Of a stretch of DNA of 64,000 nt, positions 16,273 through 27,213 are shown one piece after another. The stretch lies in the NCBI GenBank assembly GCA_000333235.1, contig CAPN01000016.1, positions 248,001 to 312,000 of the forward strand, in the 5' to 3' direction. The notes beneath the pieces are model-generated. The model made no database searches, had not been told where the DNA came from, and was given only the letters and a program-made list of their open reading frames with translations. Source of the DNA: Pseudoalteromonas luteoviolacea B = ATCC 29581. GTDB taxonomy: Bacteria > Pseudomonadota > Gammaproteobacteria > Enterobacterales > Alteromonadaceae. Position 1 is the stretch's first letter; every line of letters begins with the position of its first letter. The position numbers were made by a program, and so were the translations under genes.

Positions 16273-18930
16273 ATGAGCACGAGTAAGCTAAGCCTAAGAT
16301 TGCTTTGGTATATTACCCCTCTGGTGATTTTGCCTTTGCTGTTTTTGGGTGGCTTTACCTTATCCAATGTGACAAATTCCACTCAACAGCAGGCCGAATT
16401 AGTCGTTGGTCGTTTTGTCGAGCAACAGCAACAAAAAATCCTCAATTACATCGACATTTATCAATCCACTTCAAAACTTTTAAGTAGTTCACCGGTATTG
16501 AATGAATTTATGTCGATAAACACAGACGACACAACGCGTTATACAACGAAGTTAACCGCCTTGCTCGACGTATTTGCGAGTTACTCTGAAGCTTACCCCG
16601 ATATAATCAGTATTGATTTACTTAGCCTCGAAGGTGATAGCATTGCTTATTACAGCAGTGACTTAGGCGAGTTAGCTAAGCCATATCCTTTTTTCCAAAG
16701 ACTGCAAACCAGTAATGTAAGGCAACAATATTTTATTGCACAATCGCAAGAACAATCGGCAAAGCTCTATTTCGTGCAACAGATCTATGGTGTCGATTAC
16801 CAATTAAAACGCCCTTTACGGCAAGGCTATGTGGTATTAAAAGTCGACCCTTCATTGATTGCGACCAGCATACTCGAAGCGCCATTTGATCATACCTTAA
16901 ACTTAATGATCGCTAAAAATGGACAGATCCTCTATAGCTCAGATGCAAATCTGCGAGGCGAGTTTCTTCAAACAAATGAACTTTTGATGTTACAAAAGCA
17001 AGCTGAAAGCTCAAAATTAGCTACAACTGTATTGGCCAGTATCGATAATACTGAACGTATGATTTACGCAATTCAGTTAGCGAATGGCTACTATTATGTC
17101 TCTACTATTCCAAAAGCCTTACTCTATCAATCGGGCCGTATCATTAGCTTTATTACAGCACTCATCGTCTTTATGTCTGTTTTTGCATTGCCTATTCTGA
17201 TTTTCATTGTCGTTCGAAATCTGTTGTTAAGCCCCATTGAGCTGCTAGGAGAAGCAAGCCATAAAGTGGGGGATGGTGATTTAAACGTCTATTTACCGGC
17301 ACATGACAAAGACGAAATTGGTCAACTTTTCACAGACTTTAACCACATGGTCGGCCAGATCCGTGACACGCAAATTGAACTTAAAGGCTTTAAAGAACAT
17401 TTAGAAGAAAAAGTGGAGACACGTACTCGCGCACTCGAAGAAATGAACCAGCAGCTTGCGCTCGCGATAACGCAAGCCGAACAGGCAAACCAATTAAAAA
17501 GTCGCTTTTTAGCAAACATGAGTCATGAGATCCGTACACCGCTTACGGCTATTATGGGCTTTACTGAACAGCTCATCACAAACCCAAACATCAAAAACAA
17601 TGAGCAATATCTTGCGACTATTTTACGCAACTCTAAACACCTACTTGAACTCATTAATAACATTTTAGATTTGTCAAAAATAGAGGCTGAGAAGCTCGCC
17701 GTCGAGCAAACTAAAACCGATGCCATCGCTTTAGTTAAAGACATCGAAGCTATTATTGAACCAATGGCATCAGAGAAATTGCTCGATTTTGCAGTTTATT
17801 ACGATTTACCTTTACCTAAATATTTATATACCGATACCACACGACTCAAGCAAATACTTCTAAATATTGCCAGTAACGCGGTGAAGTTTACCGAAATTGG
17901 CGGTATTTCAATTACAGTACAATTCAATGAACTTACAGCGCACTACGAGTTTATAATTAAAGACACTGGCATTGGAATGTCTAATGCTGAACTCGACCGT
18001 GTTTTCCAACCATTCGAGCAAGCTGATAGTACTACGACACGTCGATTCGGTGGGACAGGCTTAGGTTTATGCATCTCTAAAAACCTAGCACAACTGCTAG
18101 GAGGGGATGTTACTGTCAAAAGTGAACAAGGCGTTGGCAGTGAGTTTTTGGTTAGCATCGATGGAAACTATGGTAACAAACCCTACGAGTTAATCGCCCA
18201 AATCGAAGAGCTCGCTGTCACTACTGATGTACAAACTGAACTAAACTCGATGCAACTTGATGCTAAAATCTTGGTTGCAGAAGATAACCCTGATAATCAA
18301 GCGTTGATCCGCTTGCTATTAGAAACGTGGGGATTAGTGCCCGACATGGTAGGGAATGGCGCTGAAGCTGTAGAAGCCGCACTAGTCAATGATTACCACC
18401 TAATCCTAATGGACATGCAAATGCCGGTGATGGGTGGCCTAGAAGCTACTCAAATGCTTCGTCACGCGGCTTATGACGGCCCTATTGTTGCGTTAACAGC
18501 AAATGTGATGAAGCAAGATGTCGATACGTATTTAGAAGCGGGTTGTAATGCAACGCTCGCCAAACCGATTGATAAATCAGCATTAGGCGATGTGCTTGTT
18601 AAATATTTACAGATCCAACAAGAAAACGACTCTCGATGGGATGCGTTACTGCAAAGTGAAAAGTTTAAACAGATCAGCGAGAACTATCGAGGAAAACTTC
18701 CCGAACAAATGGATTTGCTCAATACCTATTACCGCAAGCAAGAGTGGGAATCTCTGCGTGCACTGGCGCACAGTTTAAAAGGCAGCTCAGGGTGTTTTGG
18801 CTTTATGAATATTCATGATTCAGCACACCAATTAGAGCAAGCCTTAAAAGCCAGGAACTCAGAAAAATGGCATTATTGCCACTTGAAACTCATAGAAGCC
18901 ATAAAATATACACTAAGTATGCCAACCTAA
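16273..18930 (+). CDS. Hybrid sensor histidine kinase (HAMP-HisKA-HATPase-REC-Hpt)
   Basis: 885 residues. Two membrane helices (about 11-32 and 290-315) flank a large periplasmic sensor of Cache-like character. A HAMP segment (about 318-370) is followed by a coiled coil (370-410). HisKA has the phospho-His418 in NMSHEIRTPL. HATPase_c has G-boxes DTGIGM and GGTGLGLCIS. A receiver follows with acidic EDN and phospho-acceptor Asp714 (LMDMQMP), then an Hpt domain with His833 in AHSLKGSSGCFGF. This gives a full His-Asp-His relay ready to pass phosphate to a separate regulator. No cognate regulator lies next to it; the stand-alone receiver at 25590 is a distant candidate only. The ligand is unknown. 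Confidence 0.93.
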   Translation: MSTSKLSLRLLWYITPLVILPLLFLGGFTLSNVTNSTQQQAELVVGRFVEQQQQKILNYIDIYQSTSKLLSSSPVLNEFMSINTDDTTRYTTKLTALLDVFASYSEAYPDIISIDLLSLEGDSIAYYSSDLGELAKPYPFFQRLQTSNVRQQYFIAQSQEQSAKLYFVQQIYGVDYQLKRPLRQGYVVLKVDPSLIATSILEAPFDHTLNLMIAKNGQILYSSDANLRGEFLQTNELLMLQKQAESSKLATTVLASIDNTERMIYAIQLANGYYYVSTIPKALLYQSGRIISFITALIVFMSVFALPILIFIVVRNLLLSPIELLGEASHKVGDGDLNVYLPAHDKDEIGQLFTDFNHMVGQIRDTQIELKGFKEHLEEKVETRTRALEEMNQQLALAITQAEQANQLKSRFLANMSHEIRTPLTAIMGFTEQLITNPNIKNNEQYLATILRNSKHLLELINNILDLSKIEAEKLAVEQTKTDAIALVKDIEAIIEPMASEKLLDFAVYYDLPLPKYLYTDTTRLKQILLNIASNAVKFTEIGGISITVQFNELTAHYEFIIKDTGIGMSNAELDRVFQPFEQADSTTTRRFGGTGLGLCISKNLAQLLGGDVTVKSEQGVGSEFLVSIDGNYGNKPYELIAQIEELAVTTDVQTELNSMQLDAKILVAEDNPDNQALIRLLLETWGLVPDMVGNGAEAVEAALVNDYHLILMDMQMPVMGGLEATQMLRHAAYDGPIVALTANVMKQDVDTYLEAGCNATLAKPIDKSALGDVLVKYLQIQQENDSRWDALLQSEKFKQISENYRGKLPEQMDLLNTYYRKQEWESLRALAHSLKGSSGCFGFMNIHDSAHQLEQALKARNSEKWHYCHLKLIEAIKYTLSMPT

Positions 18931-19031
18931 TACTTGAAGTAAATTAAGTACTTAAGAACTCGAAAGCGGTTAGGTTCAGTGCGGATTTAAGCCATCATGA
19001 GTATTCACTAGATGATCACATTGAGTTTGAA

Positions 19032-19484
19032 TTACTCAAAATTGAAAAACGTCAACCCCATTAAGATAGCGTGCTCGTGGCCATCTGCAGTTGGGTAATA
19101 GTTTTTTCGCACCCCCATTTCTACAAAGCCCGCATTTTCGTAAAGTCGGATCGCGCTAAGGTTAGATTCACGTACTTCCAGAAAGATATTTTCAGCCTGA
19201 TGTTGCTGACAATGTTCGATGAAACGCGATAGTAACGCTTTTGCTAATCCCCTTCTTTGCCAGTTCGGATGCACACAAATATCCATAAGTGTATAGTCTG
19301 AACCAGCTTGCTCACCAATGTAAAAGCCGACCAATTTATCTTGTTCAAACGCAGCAAGATTGAAATATCGGCCACCTATACACGATGTCATCGTTTTTCG
19401 TGACCAAGGAAATGAATGGCACGCGAGTTCAACATTCATCAATGCATCGATTGCAGTATGGTCAACTGCTCTGAACTCAAACAT
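19032..19484 (-). CDS. rimI: Ribosomal protein S18 alanine N-acetyltransferase
   Basis: 150 residues from the ATG at 19484. GNAT enzyme acetylating the N-terminal Ala of S18. RimI-type features: FPWSRKTM near the N-terminus, the acetyl-CoA loop QRRGLAKALL (about 85), and the RimI-specific EVRESNLSAIRLYENAGF plus RRNYYPT-like RKNYYPTADGHEHAILM tail. The frame is open up to a TTG at 19517, which would overlap the upstream gene by 29 bp. The ATG at 19484, just after that gene's stop, matches RimI length better. It sits directly behind a HolD-like gene, the same order as holD-rimI in E. coli, and the two are evidently co-transcribed. Confidence 0.95.
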   Translation of the reverse strand: MFEFRAVDHTAIDALMNVELACHSFPWSRKTMTSCIGGRYFNLAAFEQDKLVGFYIGEQAGSDYTLMDICVHPNWQRRGLAKALLSRFIEHCQQHQAENIFLEVRESNLSAIRLYENAGFVEMGVRKNYYPTADGHEHAILMGLTFFNFE

Positions 19485-19488
19485 CTCA

Positions 19489-19812
19489 CTATATTGACTT
19501 TTCAACTTCTGATCCAAAATTAAGGTAATTTACTATCTTCCACAACTGCTGCTTTTCAGTCACCGATAGGCAGTGCATAGGTAAAGTTAAGGTATTTTTT
19601 TCGCATGCGATTTCATTGCCGACCATGATTTCAAATGAGTCAGTATGCCCTAGATAACGTTCAAGATCGGTAAACCAAACAAACTTTCTCAACAGCTCGC
19701 GCGCGTTTGACATAGGTATTTCAGTTGGTGTGCTGACGGGGTCATTTGCCGAGTACTTCGCACGCAACTGTAATGGTTCAAAATCGAAAATAGAATGAAT
19801 TGACACAGGCAT
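19489..19812 (-). CDS. Small protein in the holD position (possible DNA polymerase III psi)
   Basis: 107 residues, soluble, no strong motif. Its place immediately upstream of rimI is that of holD in enterobacteria. The C-terminal LWKIVNYLNF resembles the LWQQICTYEHDF end of E. coli psi by eye, and the middle segment ELLRKFVWFTDLERYLG could match psi helix 1-2. E. coli psi has 137 residues, so this would be a shortened, very divergent version. If correct, it would join chi (HolC) to the clamp-loader and SSB. A profile comparison would be decisive; until then the function is inferred from synteny. The start ATG lacks a good Shine-Dalgarno sequence. Confidence 0.6.
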   Translation of the reverse strand: MPVSIHSIFDFEPLQLRAKYSANDPVSTPTEIPMSNARELLRKFVWFTDLERYLGHTDSFEIMVGNEIACEKNTLTLPMHCLSVTEKQQLWKIVNYLNFGSEVEKSI

Positions 19813-19870
19813 AAATCTATTTTTAAACGAAAATTACAATAAGAGGAATATAACAGGAAATTAAGAGAAG

Positions 19871-19947
19871 TGGCAGGGGCGGCAGGACTCGAACCCGCAA
19901 CCATCGGTTTTGGAGACCGCTGTTCTACCAATTGGAACTACGCCCCT
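19871..19947 (-). tRNA. tRNA-Trp (anticodon CCA)
   Basis: 77 nt including an encoded 3' CCA (19871-19873). The acceptor AGGGGCG/CGCCCCT is perfectly paired, with discriminator G. The D-arm is GTTC/GAAC with a 9-nt loop, one base longer than the E. coli tRNA-Trp loop. The anticodon loop CTCCAAA gives CCA. The T-arm is GCGGG/CCTGC around TTCGAAC. The first anticodon-stem pair is G opposite A, a mismatch (C-G in E. coli). It stands alone, not beside the secE/tuf genes where tRNA-Trp is found in many relatives. Confidence 0.95.
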
Positions 19948-19960
19948 GCAATGACGTCGC

Positions 19961-19988
19961 ATTATAATGGTGGAAAACAAAAGGTAAA
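19961..19988 (-). promoter_or_regulatory. Promoter of the tRNA-Trp gene
   Basis: On the minus strand a perfect TATAAT -10 box (19961-19966) has a TTTACC -35 (19983-19988) 16 bp upstream. The GC-rich stretch GCGACG directly after the -10 is the discriminator type seen at stringently controlled stable-RNA promoters. Transcription would begin about 7 nt before the tRNA. Confidence 0.7.
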
Positions 19989-20030
19989 GCAAAAAATGCG
20001 GTTTTTAGTTTAATTGCTTTATTTATAAGC

Positions 20031-20055
20031 AAACCGGCGCATTTTGCGCCGGTTT
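20031..20055 (-). terminator. GC-rich terminator hairpin downstream of guaA
   Basis: An 11-bp perfect stem, AAACCGGCGCA/TGCGCCGGTTT, closes a 3-nt loop about 80 bp after the guaA stop. The minus-strand tail TTTGCTTATAAA is only moderately T-rich. It is followed on the plus strand by TATACCCAATTAACTTGAA, a repeat-derived motif also seen after the hairpin at 27217-27247. Confidence 0.6.
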
Positions 20056-20134
20056 ATACCCAATTAACTTGAAAACGCCTGTTTTAGTGCCTCAAGTAGA
20101 TTGGAAAGATATTAATTTGAAATCAAATTAATGG

Positions 20135-21709
20135 CTATTCCCACTCGATAGTTGCCGGTGGTTTACCAGAAATGTCATAGACCACTCGAGAAATACCATC
20201 TATTTCATTGATAATACGATTCGAGACACGACCGAGGAAGTCATAAGGTAAATGAGACCAACGCGCCGTCATAAAATCGATTGTTTCAACACAGCGTAAT
20301 GAAACAACCCAATCATATTTACGCGCATCCCCCATTACACCAACCGAGCGTACCGGCAAGAATACCGTGAATGCTTGAGATACTTTATGATACAGGTCGG
20401 CTTTATGCAGCTCTTCAATGAAAATTGCGTCTGCGCGGCGCAGTAAATCACAATATTCTTTTTTGATTTCGCCAAGCACTCGTACACCAAGGCCTGGACC
20501 CGGGAATGGATGACGATATAGCATGTCATAAGGTAAGCCAAGTTCCAGACCGATTTTACGTACTTCATCCTTAAACAGCTCACGAAGCGGCTCTACTAAC
20601 CCAAGCTCCATATCGTCAGGCAAACCACCTACGTTATGGTGTGATTTGATAACGTGTGCTTTACCCGTTGCGGATGCCGCCGACTCAATGACATCAGGAT
20701 AAATCGTACCTTGCGCTAACCACTTCGCGTTAACACGCTTTGATGCTTCTTCATCAAACACATCAATAAAGGTGTGACCAATCGCTTTGCGTTTTGCTTC
20801 TGGCTCGTCAATGCCCTCTAATGCTTTTAAGAAACGTTCTTCAGCATCTACTTTGACTATATTTAAACCAAACTTGTCACCAAACATATCCATAACTTGT
20901 TGGCCTTCGTTTAAACGAAGTAAGCCATTATCTACGAATACGCACGTCAACTTGTCACCAATCGCACGATTGATCAACATAGCAACGACCGACGAGTCTA
21001 CACCGCCAGACAGACCAAGTATCACCTCGTCATCACCGACTTTTTCTTTAATTCGCGCAACGGCATCTTCAATGATCTGTGCCGGTGTCCACAATTTTTC
21101 ACAACCACAGATATCAATCGCAAAGCGTTCAAGTAAACGTAAACCTTGATGTGTGTGTGTTACTTCAGGATGGAATTGCACACCATAAAAACGCTTTTCT
21201 TCCCAAGACATGGCTGCATGTGGACACGTATCTGTTTTTGCTGAAGTTTGGAATGTTAATGGGATTTCAACCACTTTATCGCCATGACTCATCCACACAT
21301 CTAAAATACCTAAGCCACCTTCAATGTGATCTTGAATATCTTTGAACAACTCACAGTCGCCCACTTTTTCTACTTTCGCATAGCCAAACTCTTTTTGATT
21401 CGAGCTTTCTACTCGGCCACCCAGTTGCATCGCCATTGTTTGCATACCGTAGCAAACACCAAGCACTGGAACACCAGCTGCAAACACGTATTCTGGCGCG
21501 CGAGGACTGTTGTTTTCAGTGGTAGACTCCGGACCACCTGAAAGAATAATACCTTGAGGATTAAACTCGCGGATCTGCTCTTCTGTTACATCCCACGCCC
21601 AAAGCTCACAGTAAACACCAATTTCACGAATGCGGCGGGCGATAAGTTGTGTGTATTGCGAACCAAAATCTAGAATCAGAATTCGGGAGTCATGAATATC
21701 TTTGCTCAT
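20135..21709 (-). CDS. guaA: GMP synthase (glutamine-hydrolysing)
   Basis: 524 residues (E. coli 525). It aminates XMP to GMP. An N-terminal class I glutamine amidotransferase domain has the nucleophile Cys in VLGVCYGMQ (about 86) and His/Glu in FHPEVTHT. The ATP pyrophosphatase domain has the P-loop [13 protein letters not shown] (about 231). The C-terminal dimerisation domain ends [22 protein letters not shown]. It is downstream of guaB on the same strand, 99 bp away, as in the conserved guaBA operon; together they turn IMP into GMP. Confidence 0.98.
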   Translation of the reverse strand: MSKDIHDSRILILDFGSQYTQLIARRIREIGVYCELWAWDVTEEQIREFNPQGIILSGGPESTTENNSPRAPEYVFAAGVPVLGVCYGMQTMAMQLGGRVESSNQKEFGYAKVEKVGDCELFKDIQDHIEGGLGILDVWMSHGDKVVEIPLTFQTSAKTDTCPHAAMSWEEKRFYGVQFHPEVTHTHQGLRLLERFAIDICGCEKLWTPAQIIEDAVARIKEKVGDDEVILGLSGGVDSSVVAMLINRAIGDKLTCVFVDNGLLRLNEGQQVMDMFGDKFGLNIVKVDAEERFLKALEGIDEPEAKRKAIGHTFIDVFDEEASKRVNAKWLAQGTIYPDVIESAASATGKAHVIKSHHNVGGLPDDMELGLVEPLRELFKDEVRKIGLELGLPYDMLYRHPFPGPGLGVRVLGEIKKEYCDLLRRADAIFIEELHKADLYHKVSQAFTVFLPVRSVGVMGDARKYDWVVSLRCVETIDFMTARWSHLPYDFLGRVSNRIINEIDGISRVVYDISGKPPATIEWE

Positions 21710-21808
21710 TGATAGTCTCGTGATCTATAAATCAAAAACTAGGTAAAACAGCGAGTGTTTTACAGGAATTGGGAAGGTAAGCAAGTGCTTACCTTCAGGT
21801 TGGCCTAT

Positions 21809-23329
<1,521 letters not shown>

Positions 23330-23418
23330 TTATCAGTGTTGTCAATTTGAGTAAAGCATCATCAATAAAAAAATGTTAAAGTAAGACCACTTTGTTGTAA
23401 TGACTAGGGTCTGATGTG

Positions 23419-24741
23419 ATGGTTGGTGCAGTTTACAGTGTTTCAAAGCTCAATAAAGAAATAAGAACGCTCCTTGAACGTGGCTTTGCAAGCATTCAAT
23501 TATCCGCAGAGGTGTCTAATTTTATTGCCGCGGCATCGGGTCATTGGTATTTTTCCTTGAAAGACGACAAAGCACAAATCAAAGCCGCAATGTGGCGAGG
23601 TAATAATCGTTACGCTCGCTTTCGCCCTGATAACGGTGCGCAAGTTTTAGTGAGTGCACGACTGTCTGTTTATGAACCCCGGGGCGAATACCAACTCATT
23701 GTCGAACACATAGAACCTGCAGGAGAAGGGTTACTTAAGCAACAATTTGATGCACTAAAACTAAAACTAGCAGCGGAAGGACTCTTTTCTAACGCACACA
23801 AAAAGCCGTTACCGAAACAGATCCGTCGTGTTGGTGTTGTTACATCAGCAACCGGTGCTGCTATCAAAGATATTTTAACGGTGTTAAAGAGGCGAGCTCC
23901 CCAACTTGAGGTTCTTATTTACCCCTGCCTTGTGCAAGGCACGGACGCAGCAAACCAAATTGCCCAAAAAATCGCGTTGGCAAACAGGCGCAGTGAAGTG
24001 GATGTATTGATCATTGGGCGCGGTGGTGGCTCACTAGAAGACTTATGGAGTTTCAATGAAGAACTGGTTGCCAGAGCAATTTATGCAAGCCAACTACCGG
24101 TGATCAGTGCCGTAGGACATGAAATTGATACGACGATTTCCGATTATGTCGCTGATTTACGTGCTCCAACTCCATCAGCTGCTGCAGAATTAGTTTGTCC
24201 AGATCAACATCAGTTGTTGTCTAACGTAAATGCATTAACTAAAGCACTTAATCATGCCTGGCGTGTTTATGCACAAAAAAAACAAGCCAAGTTAGTCTAT
24301 TTTGAACATCAATTGCAACTATTACATCCTGCAAAGCAGCTGCAACAGCAGCAGCAACGACTGGATGAACTTCATGCTCGCCTAGGACGAGCTGCACAAA
24401 AGCAATGCGCTATCCACCAACAAAAACTAGACGTGTTGACAACGCGCTTGCAAAAACACGCGCCACAATTGAAATTAACGCAACTACAACATCAACATAG
24501 CGTTTTAGCGTCGCGTTTAAATGCTGCACTTCACAAACAACTCGAACAACAGCAAAAGCAACTTGCCCTGTTAAGTGCTCGACTTCATAGCATCAGTCCA
24601 TTACAAGTATTAGCACGCGGCTACAGTATCTCGAAACAACATGACCGTGTTGTTAAATCCATTCACGATCTCGATCCCAAAGCACCCCTCATTACGGAAT
24701 TAGTGGATGGCAAAATAGAAAGTCAGATTATTGTGCCGTAG
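23419..24741 (+). CDS. xseA: Exodeoxyribonuclease VII large subunit
   Basis: 440 residues (E. coli 456). With XseB it degrades single-stranded DNA to oligonucleotides. An N-terminal OB-fold (about 1-100, VYSVSKLNKEIRTLLERGFASIQLSAEVSNF) is followed by the catalytic core with VGVVTSATGAAIKDIL, GRGGGSLEDLWSFNEE and SAVGHEIDTTISDYVADLRAPTPSAAAE. A long Gln-rich coiled coil (about 255-395) leads to a C-terminal segment beginning LARGYSI. A GTG at 23416 is also possible; the ATG at 23419 has AGGG 9 bp upstream. guaB-xseA divergence is conserved in gammaproteobacteria. Its 3' end overlaps the convergent gene by 14 bp. Confidence 0.97.
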   Translation: MVGAVYSVSKLNKEIRTLLERGFASIQLSAEVSNFIAAASGHWYFSLKDDKAQIKAAMWRGNNRYARFRPDNGAQVLVSARLSVYEPRGEYQLIVEHIEPAGEGLLKQQFDALKLKLAAEGLFSNAHKKPLPKQIRRVGVVTSATGAAIKDILTVLKRRAPQLEVLIYPCLVQGTDAANQIAQKIALANRRSEVDVLIIGRGGGSLEDLWSFNEELVARAIYASQLPVISAVGHEIDTTISDYVADLRAPTPSAAAELVCPDQHQLLSNVNALTKALNHAWRVYAQKKQAKLVYFEHQLQLLHPAKQLQQQQQRLDELHARLGRAAQKQCAIHQQKLDVLTTRLQKHAPQLKLTQLQHQHSVLASRLNAALHKQLEQQQKQLALLSARLHSISPLQVLARGYSISKQHDRVVKSIHDLDPKAPLITELVDGKIESQIIVP

Positions 24742-25399
24742 GCTTTGGTTCTTGCCACGTGGTAGTAACCCATATATTGAGCGAGTCATCACTAGAACGA
24801 GAGGTCGTTGCTTTAAATTTGCTCCACCATGGCATTTCAAACAATCTATCAGCGACGTCACGCCAAAGCTTTGTATCAAACTGCTCCGGATTTCTCGGCG
24901 CAAAAGTAAATTCACATACCGTGGTTTTACAACCGACTAAATCCAGCTTAATGTGATCATTAAATCCAAATTGATACACAAAATCACTGATCTGAAGTTC
25001 GGTTTCATCTGCAAACTGTGCATCTCGTGACTCTAACTCATACGCTTCGCGCATCATGGTCAACATATCGGGCATGGGTTTCTGCGCCATTAGCTCCGCC
25101 TGCAAACGATCGATTTGATTTCTCAATCGAGCCACTTCTGCTTTAAGCGATGGATCGATAAATTCACGCTTAGGTGTTTCGGTCGGTTTAGGTTGAACCA
25201 TGGACTTAGCTATATTTATATTTTTCTCTGGTGTATCAATGGGGTCAGAGTCGTTACCTTTCACTGGCTCGTTGGATTCCGCCGACTCAACGTCAAGGCG
25301 AACTTGAGATTGTGTGCTCGTCCCCTGTGTCCAAAAATAAGTACCTGCAACACCTATGGCGAGTCCAAGCCCAAACGCACCGACTGGTACCAAAGACAT
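24728..25399 (-). CDS. Membrane-anchored periplasmic coiled-coil protein, unknown function
   Basis: 223 residues. A single N-terminal hydrophobic helix (about 5-23, VPVGAFGLGLAIGVAGTYFW) without a cleavage site points to a signal anchor with the rest in the periplasm. Residues 30-80 are polar and low in complexity. Residues 84-105 (LKAEVARLRNQIDRLQAELM) form a short coiled coil. A C-terminal globular domain (125-223) has two cysteines (VGCKTTVCEF) that could form a disulfide, and the conserved-looking WRDVADRLFEMPWWSKF. I do not recognise the family. Its stop lies inside the 3' end of convergent xseA. Confidence 0.75.
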   Translation of the reverse strand: MSLVPVGAFGLGLAIGVAGTYFWTQGTSTQSQVRLDVESAESNEPVKGNDSDPIDTPEKNINIAKSMVQPKPTETPKREFIDPSLKAEVARLRNQIDRLQAELMAQKPMPDMLTMMREAYELESRDAQFADETELQISDFVYQFGFNDHIKLDLVGCKTTVCEFTFAPRNPEQFDTKLWRDVADRLFEMPWWSKFKATTSRSSDDSLNIWVTTTWQEPKPTAQ

Positions 25400-25589
25400 A
25401 CCCTTTCCTTTTTAATCAATAATAGGTCAATTGTGACCTAACGCTTTAAGCTCGTAAAGTGAACTCTCTTCAAACCGTTAGAAAGTACCAAAAGATCATT
25501 TAAATCTACCGCCTTTTGATGTGACTCATGGTTTTTTTTGATCCTTTAAGCTATTTATTAGAAAAGTCAAAGAAGGGATTAAGAACCGC

Positions 25590-26177
25590 ATGTTTAGCAA
25601 CAAAGAATTGAAAGCCCTTAATGCCATTTTACCAGAAACCATTTCAACCATTCGAAAAAAACTTGAACTGGCGGAAGAATCGCTTGAACGCAACAAAAAT
25701 GAAGCAAAATTGATTACACTAGTTTCAACGTTAAATAAAATTAAGATCCAACTTAAAAAGCACGGTAATGACCAACAAAAACAGAGTATGCCAAAAATAC
25801 TCATTGTTGATGATTCAGAATCGATGCTCGGTGTGGCGTCTGCTCTGCTCGGTGAGATGGGTTTTACCAAGATTGAAAAATCTGAAAGTGCAGAAAAAGC
25901 GCTCGCGACATTGCTCAATGCGGCAGAAAATAAAACGCCCTTTGAACTCGTCCTTACTGATTGGGAAATGTCAGGTAAAACAGGCTTAGACCTTCTCAAA
26001 GATATTCGAACAAATGAAAAGCTACTTGAAACAGCCGTTTATATGATGACTTCACATTCAGAACAAGGCCATATTCTCAAAGCAATCGAGTACGGCGTTA
26101 CCGGCTATTTGCTAAAACCACTGAATTTTAAAATGCTTAATGGAAAACTAAAAGACTTTTTGCCGAGCGCTGAATAA
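25590..26177 (+). CDS. Single-domain response regulator with N-terminal helical extension
   Basis: 195 residues. Residues 1-62 are a charged helical segment of unknown fold. Residues 68-195 are a CheY-like receiver: acidic D74/D75 (LIVDDSESM), phospho-acceptor D124 (VLTDWEMSG), Thr in YMMTSHSE and Lys in YLLKPLNF. There is no output domain, so it acts by protein contact, as CheY or Spo0F do, or as an acceptor in a relay. No kinase lies next to it; the hybrid kinase with an Hpt at 16.3-18.9 kb is the nearest possible donor (inference). It is monocistronic and convergent with cysE. Confidence 0.88.
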   Translation: MFSNKELKALNAILPETISTIRKKLELAEESLERNKNEAKLITLVSTLNKIKIQLKKHGNDQQKQSMPKILIVDDSESMLGVASALLGEMGFTKIEKSESAEKALATLLNAAENKTPFELVLTDWEMSGKTGLDLLKDIRTNEKLLETAVYMMTSHSEQGHILKAIEYGVTGYLLKPLNFKMLNGKLKDFLPSAE

Positions 26178-26181
26178 TGAA

Positions 26182-26203
26182 AAAGCGCCTTAAAAAGCGC
26201 TTT
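26182..26203. terminator. Hairpin between convergent response regulator and cysE
   Basis: AAAGCGC (26182-26188) pairs with GCGCTTT (26197-26203) over an 8-nt A-rich loop, 5 bp after the regulator stop. The tail is short (TTTATAACC). Confidence 0.45.
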
Positions 26204-26281
26204 ATAACCAATCTACGTAAAAATGCGTGAATTCAGTAAGTTTTTTGGGCATACATCAATATGACGAGTGACGTGATTCAA

Positions 26282-27070
26282 TTAGTAACTTTCACTCGCT
26301 TCTAAGAAATTTTGATCCATGGTTTCTGCTGGACAAACACACGCTTTGCCAATCACCTTTGCAGGGATCCCAACTACTGTCGTGTGCTCAGGTACCGCTT
26401 TCAACACCACCGAACCCGCACCAATTCGTGCTCCCTCACCAACAATAATATTGCCAAGTACTTTCGCCCCAGCGCCAATTAAAACGCCATCGCGGATCTT
26501 TGGGTGTCTGTCACCTTGCTCATTCCCTGTACCGCCAAGCGTTACACCTTGTAAAATAGAGACGTTATCACCAATGACGGCTGTTTCACCAATCACTATA
26601 CCAGTCGCATGGTCAAACATAATGCCATGACCGACTTTACAAGCAGGATGGATATCAACACCAAATACTTCGGAGGTACGGCTTTGGATAAATCGTGCCA
26701 ACTCTTTACGGTTTTGTCGCCACAAGCAGTGAGCCAATCGATGAGCTTGGATTGCATGGAAGCCTTTTAAGTTAATTAATACGTTTAAATAACTATCGGC
26801 AGCCGGGTCGCGATCTTTAACTGCTTTGATGTCATGGGCAACATGTGTCAGCATACGGTCACAATCTACAAACGCCTGATCGAACAATTCTCGAATCGTA
26901 AATGCCGAAACAACTGCATCCGACAGCTTGTGTGCCACGATAAAACTGAGCGCCGAGCCCAAGCATTCGTGATTTAGCACACTCGAATACACATGGCTTG
27001 CAAGCAATGGCTCTCTCTTAACCAATTCTGTTGCTTCTTCTCTGAGTTTTTGCCAAATCTCGTGACGCAT
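26282..27070 (-). CDS. cysE: Serine O-acetyltransferase
   Basis: 262 residues (E. coli 273). It makes O-acetylserine from serine and acetyl-CoA, committing serine carbon to cysteine. An N-terminal helical SATase domain (about 1-135, LREEATELVKREPLLASHVYSSVLNHECLGSAL region) precedes a left-handed beta-helix of hexapeptide repeats with GVDIHPACKVGHGIMFDHATGIVIGE and LIGAGAKVLGNIIVGEGARIGAGSVV. The C-terminal tail ending ASESY ends in residues other than Ile. In E. coli the C-terminal Ile tail docks into CysK to form cysteine synthase, so complex formation is uncertain here. The gene stands alone and divides two groups. It uses the product of the serA/serB pathway present in the same window. 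Confidence 0.96.
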   Translation of the reverse strand: MRHEIWQKLREEATELVKREPLLASHVYSSVLNHECLGSALSFIVAHKLSDAVVSAFTIRELFDQAFVDCDRMLTHVAHDIKAVKDRDPAADSYLNVLINLKGFHAIQAHRLAHCLWRQNRKELARFIQSRTSEVFGVDIHPACKVGHGIMFDHATGIVIGETAVIGDNVSILQGVTLGGTGNEQGDRHPKIRDGVLIGAGAKVLGNIIVGEGARIGAGSVVLKAVPEHTTVVGIPAKVIGKACVCPAETMDQNFLEASESY

Positions 27071-27213
27071 AGTGACCTCAATAAAAATACTTTGCTTTGA
27101 TATAGGGATAGTCTACCTAAATGACAATCTAAAGTGACGAAGAAAAAAAATTCTTCTCGTTATAACTAATAACTTTTTGTTTTTATCACCAAACAGCATG
27201 AAACTCGTGAGAC

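Noticed and set aside
19689..19931. 80-codon minus-strand frame
   Set aside because: It runs through the tRNA-Trp gene and the HolD-like frame; the N-terminal part is translated tRNA sequence.
25526..25999. 157-codon minus-strand frame
   Set aside because: It is antisense to a receiver-domain gene with all key residues; Ser/Leu-rich shadow.
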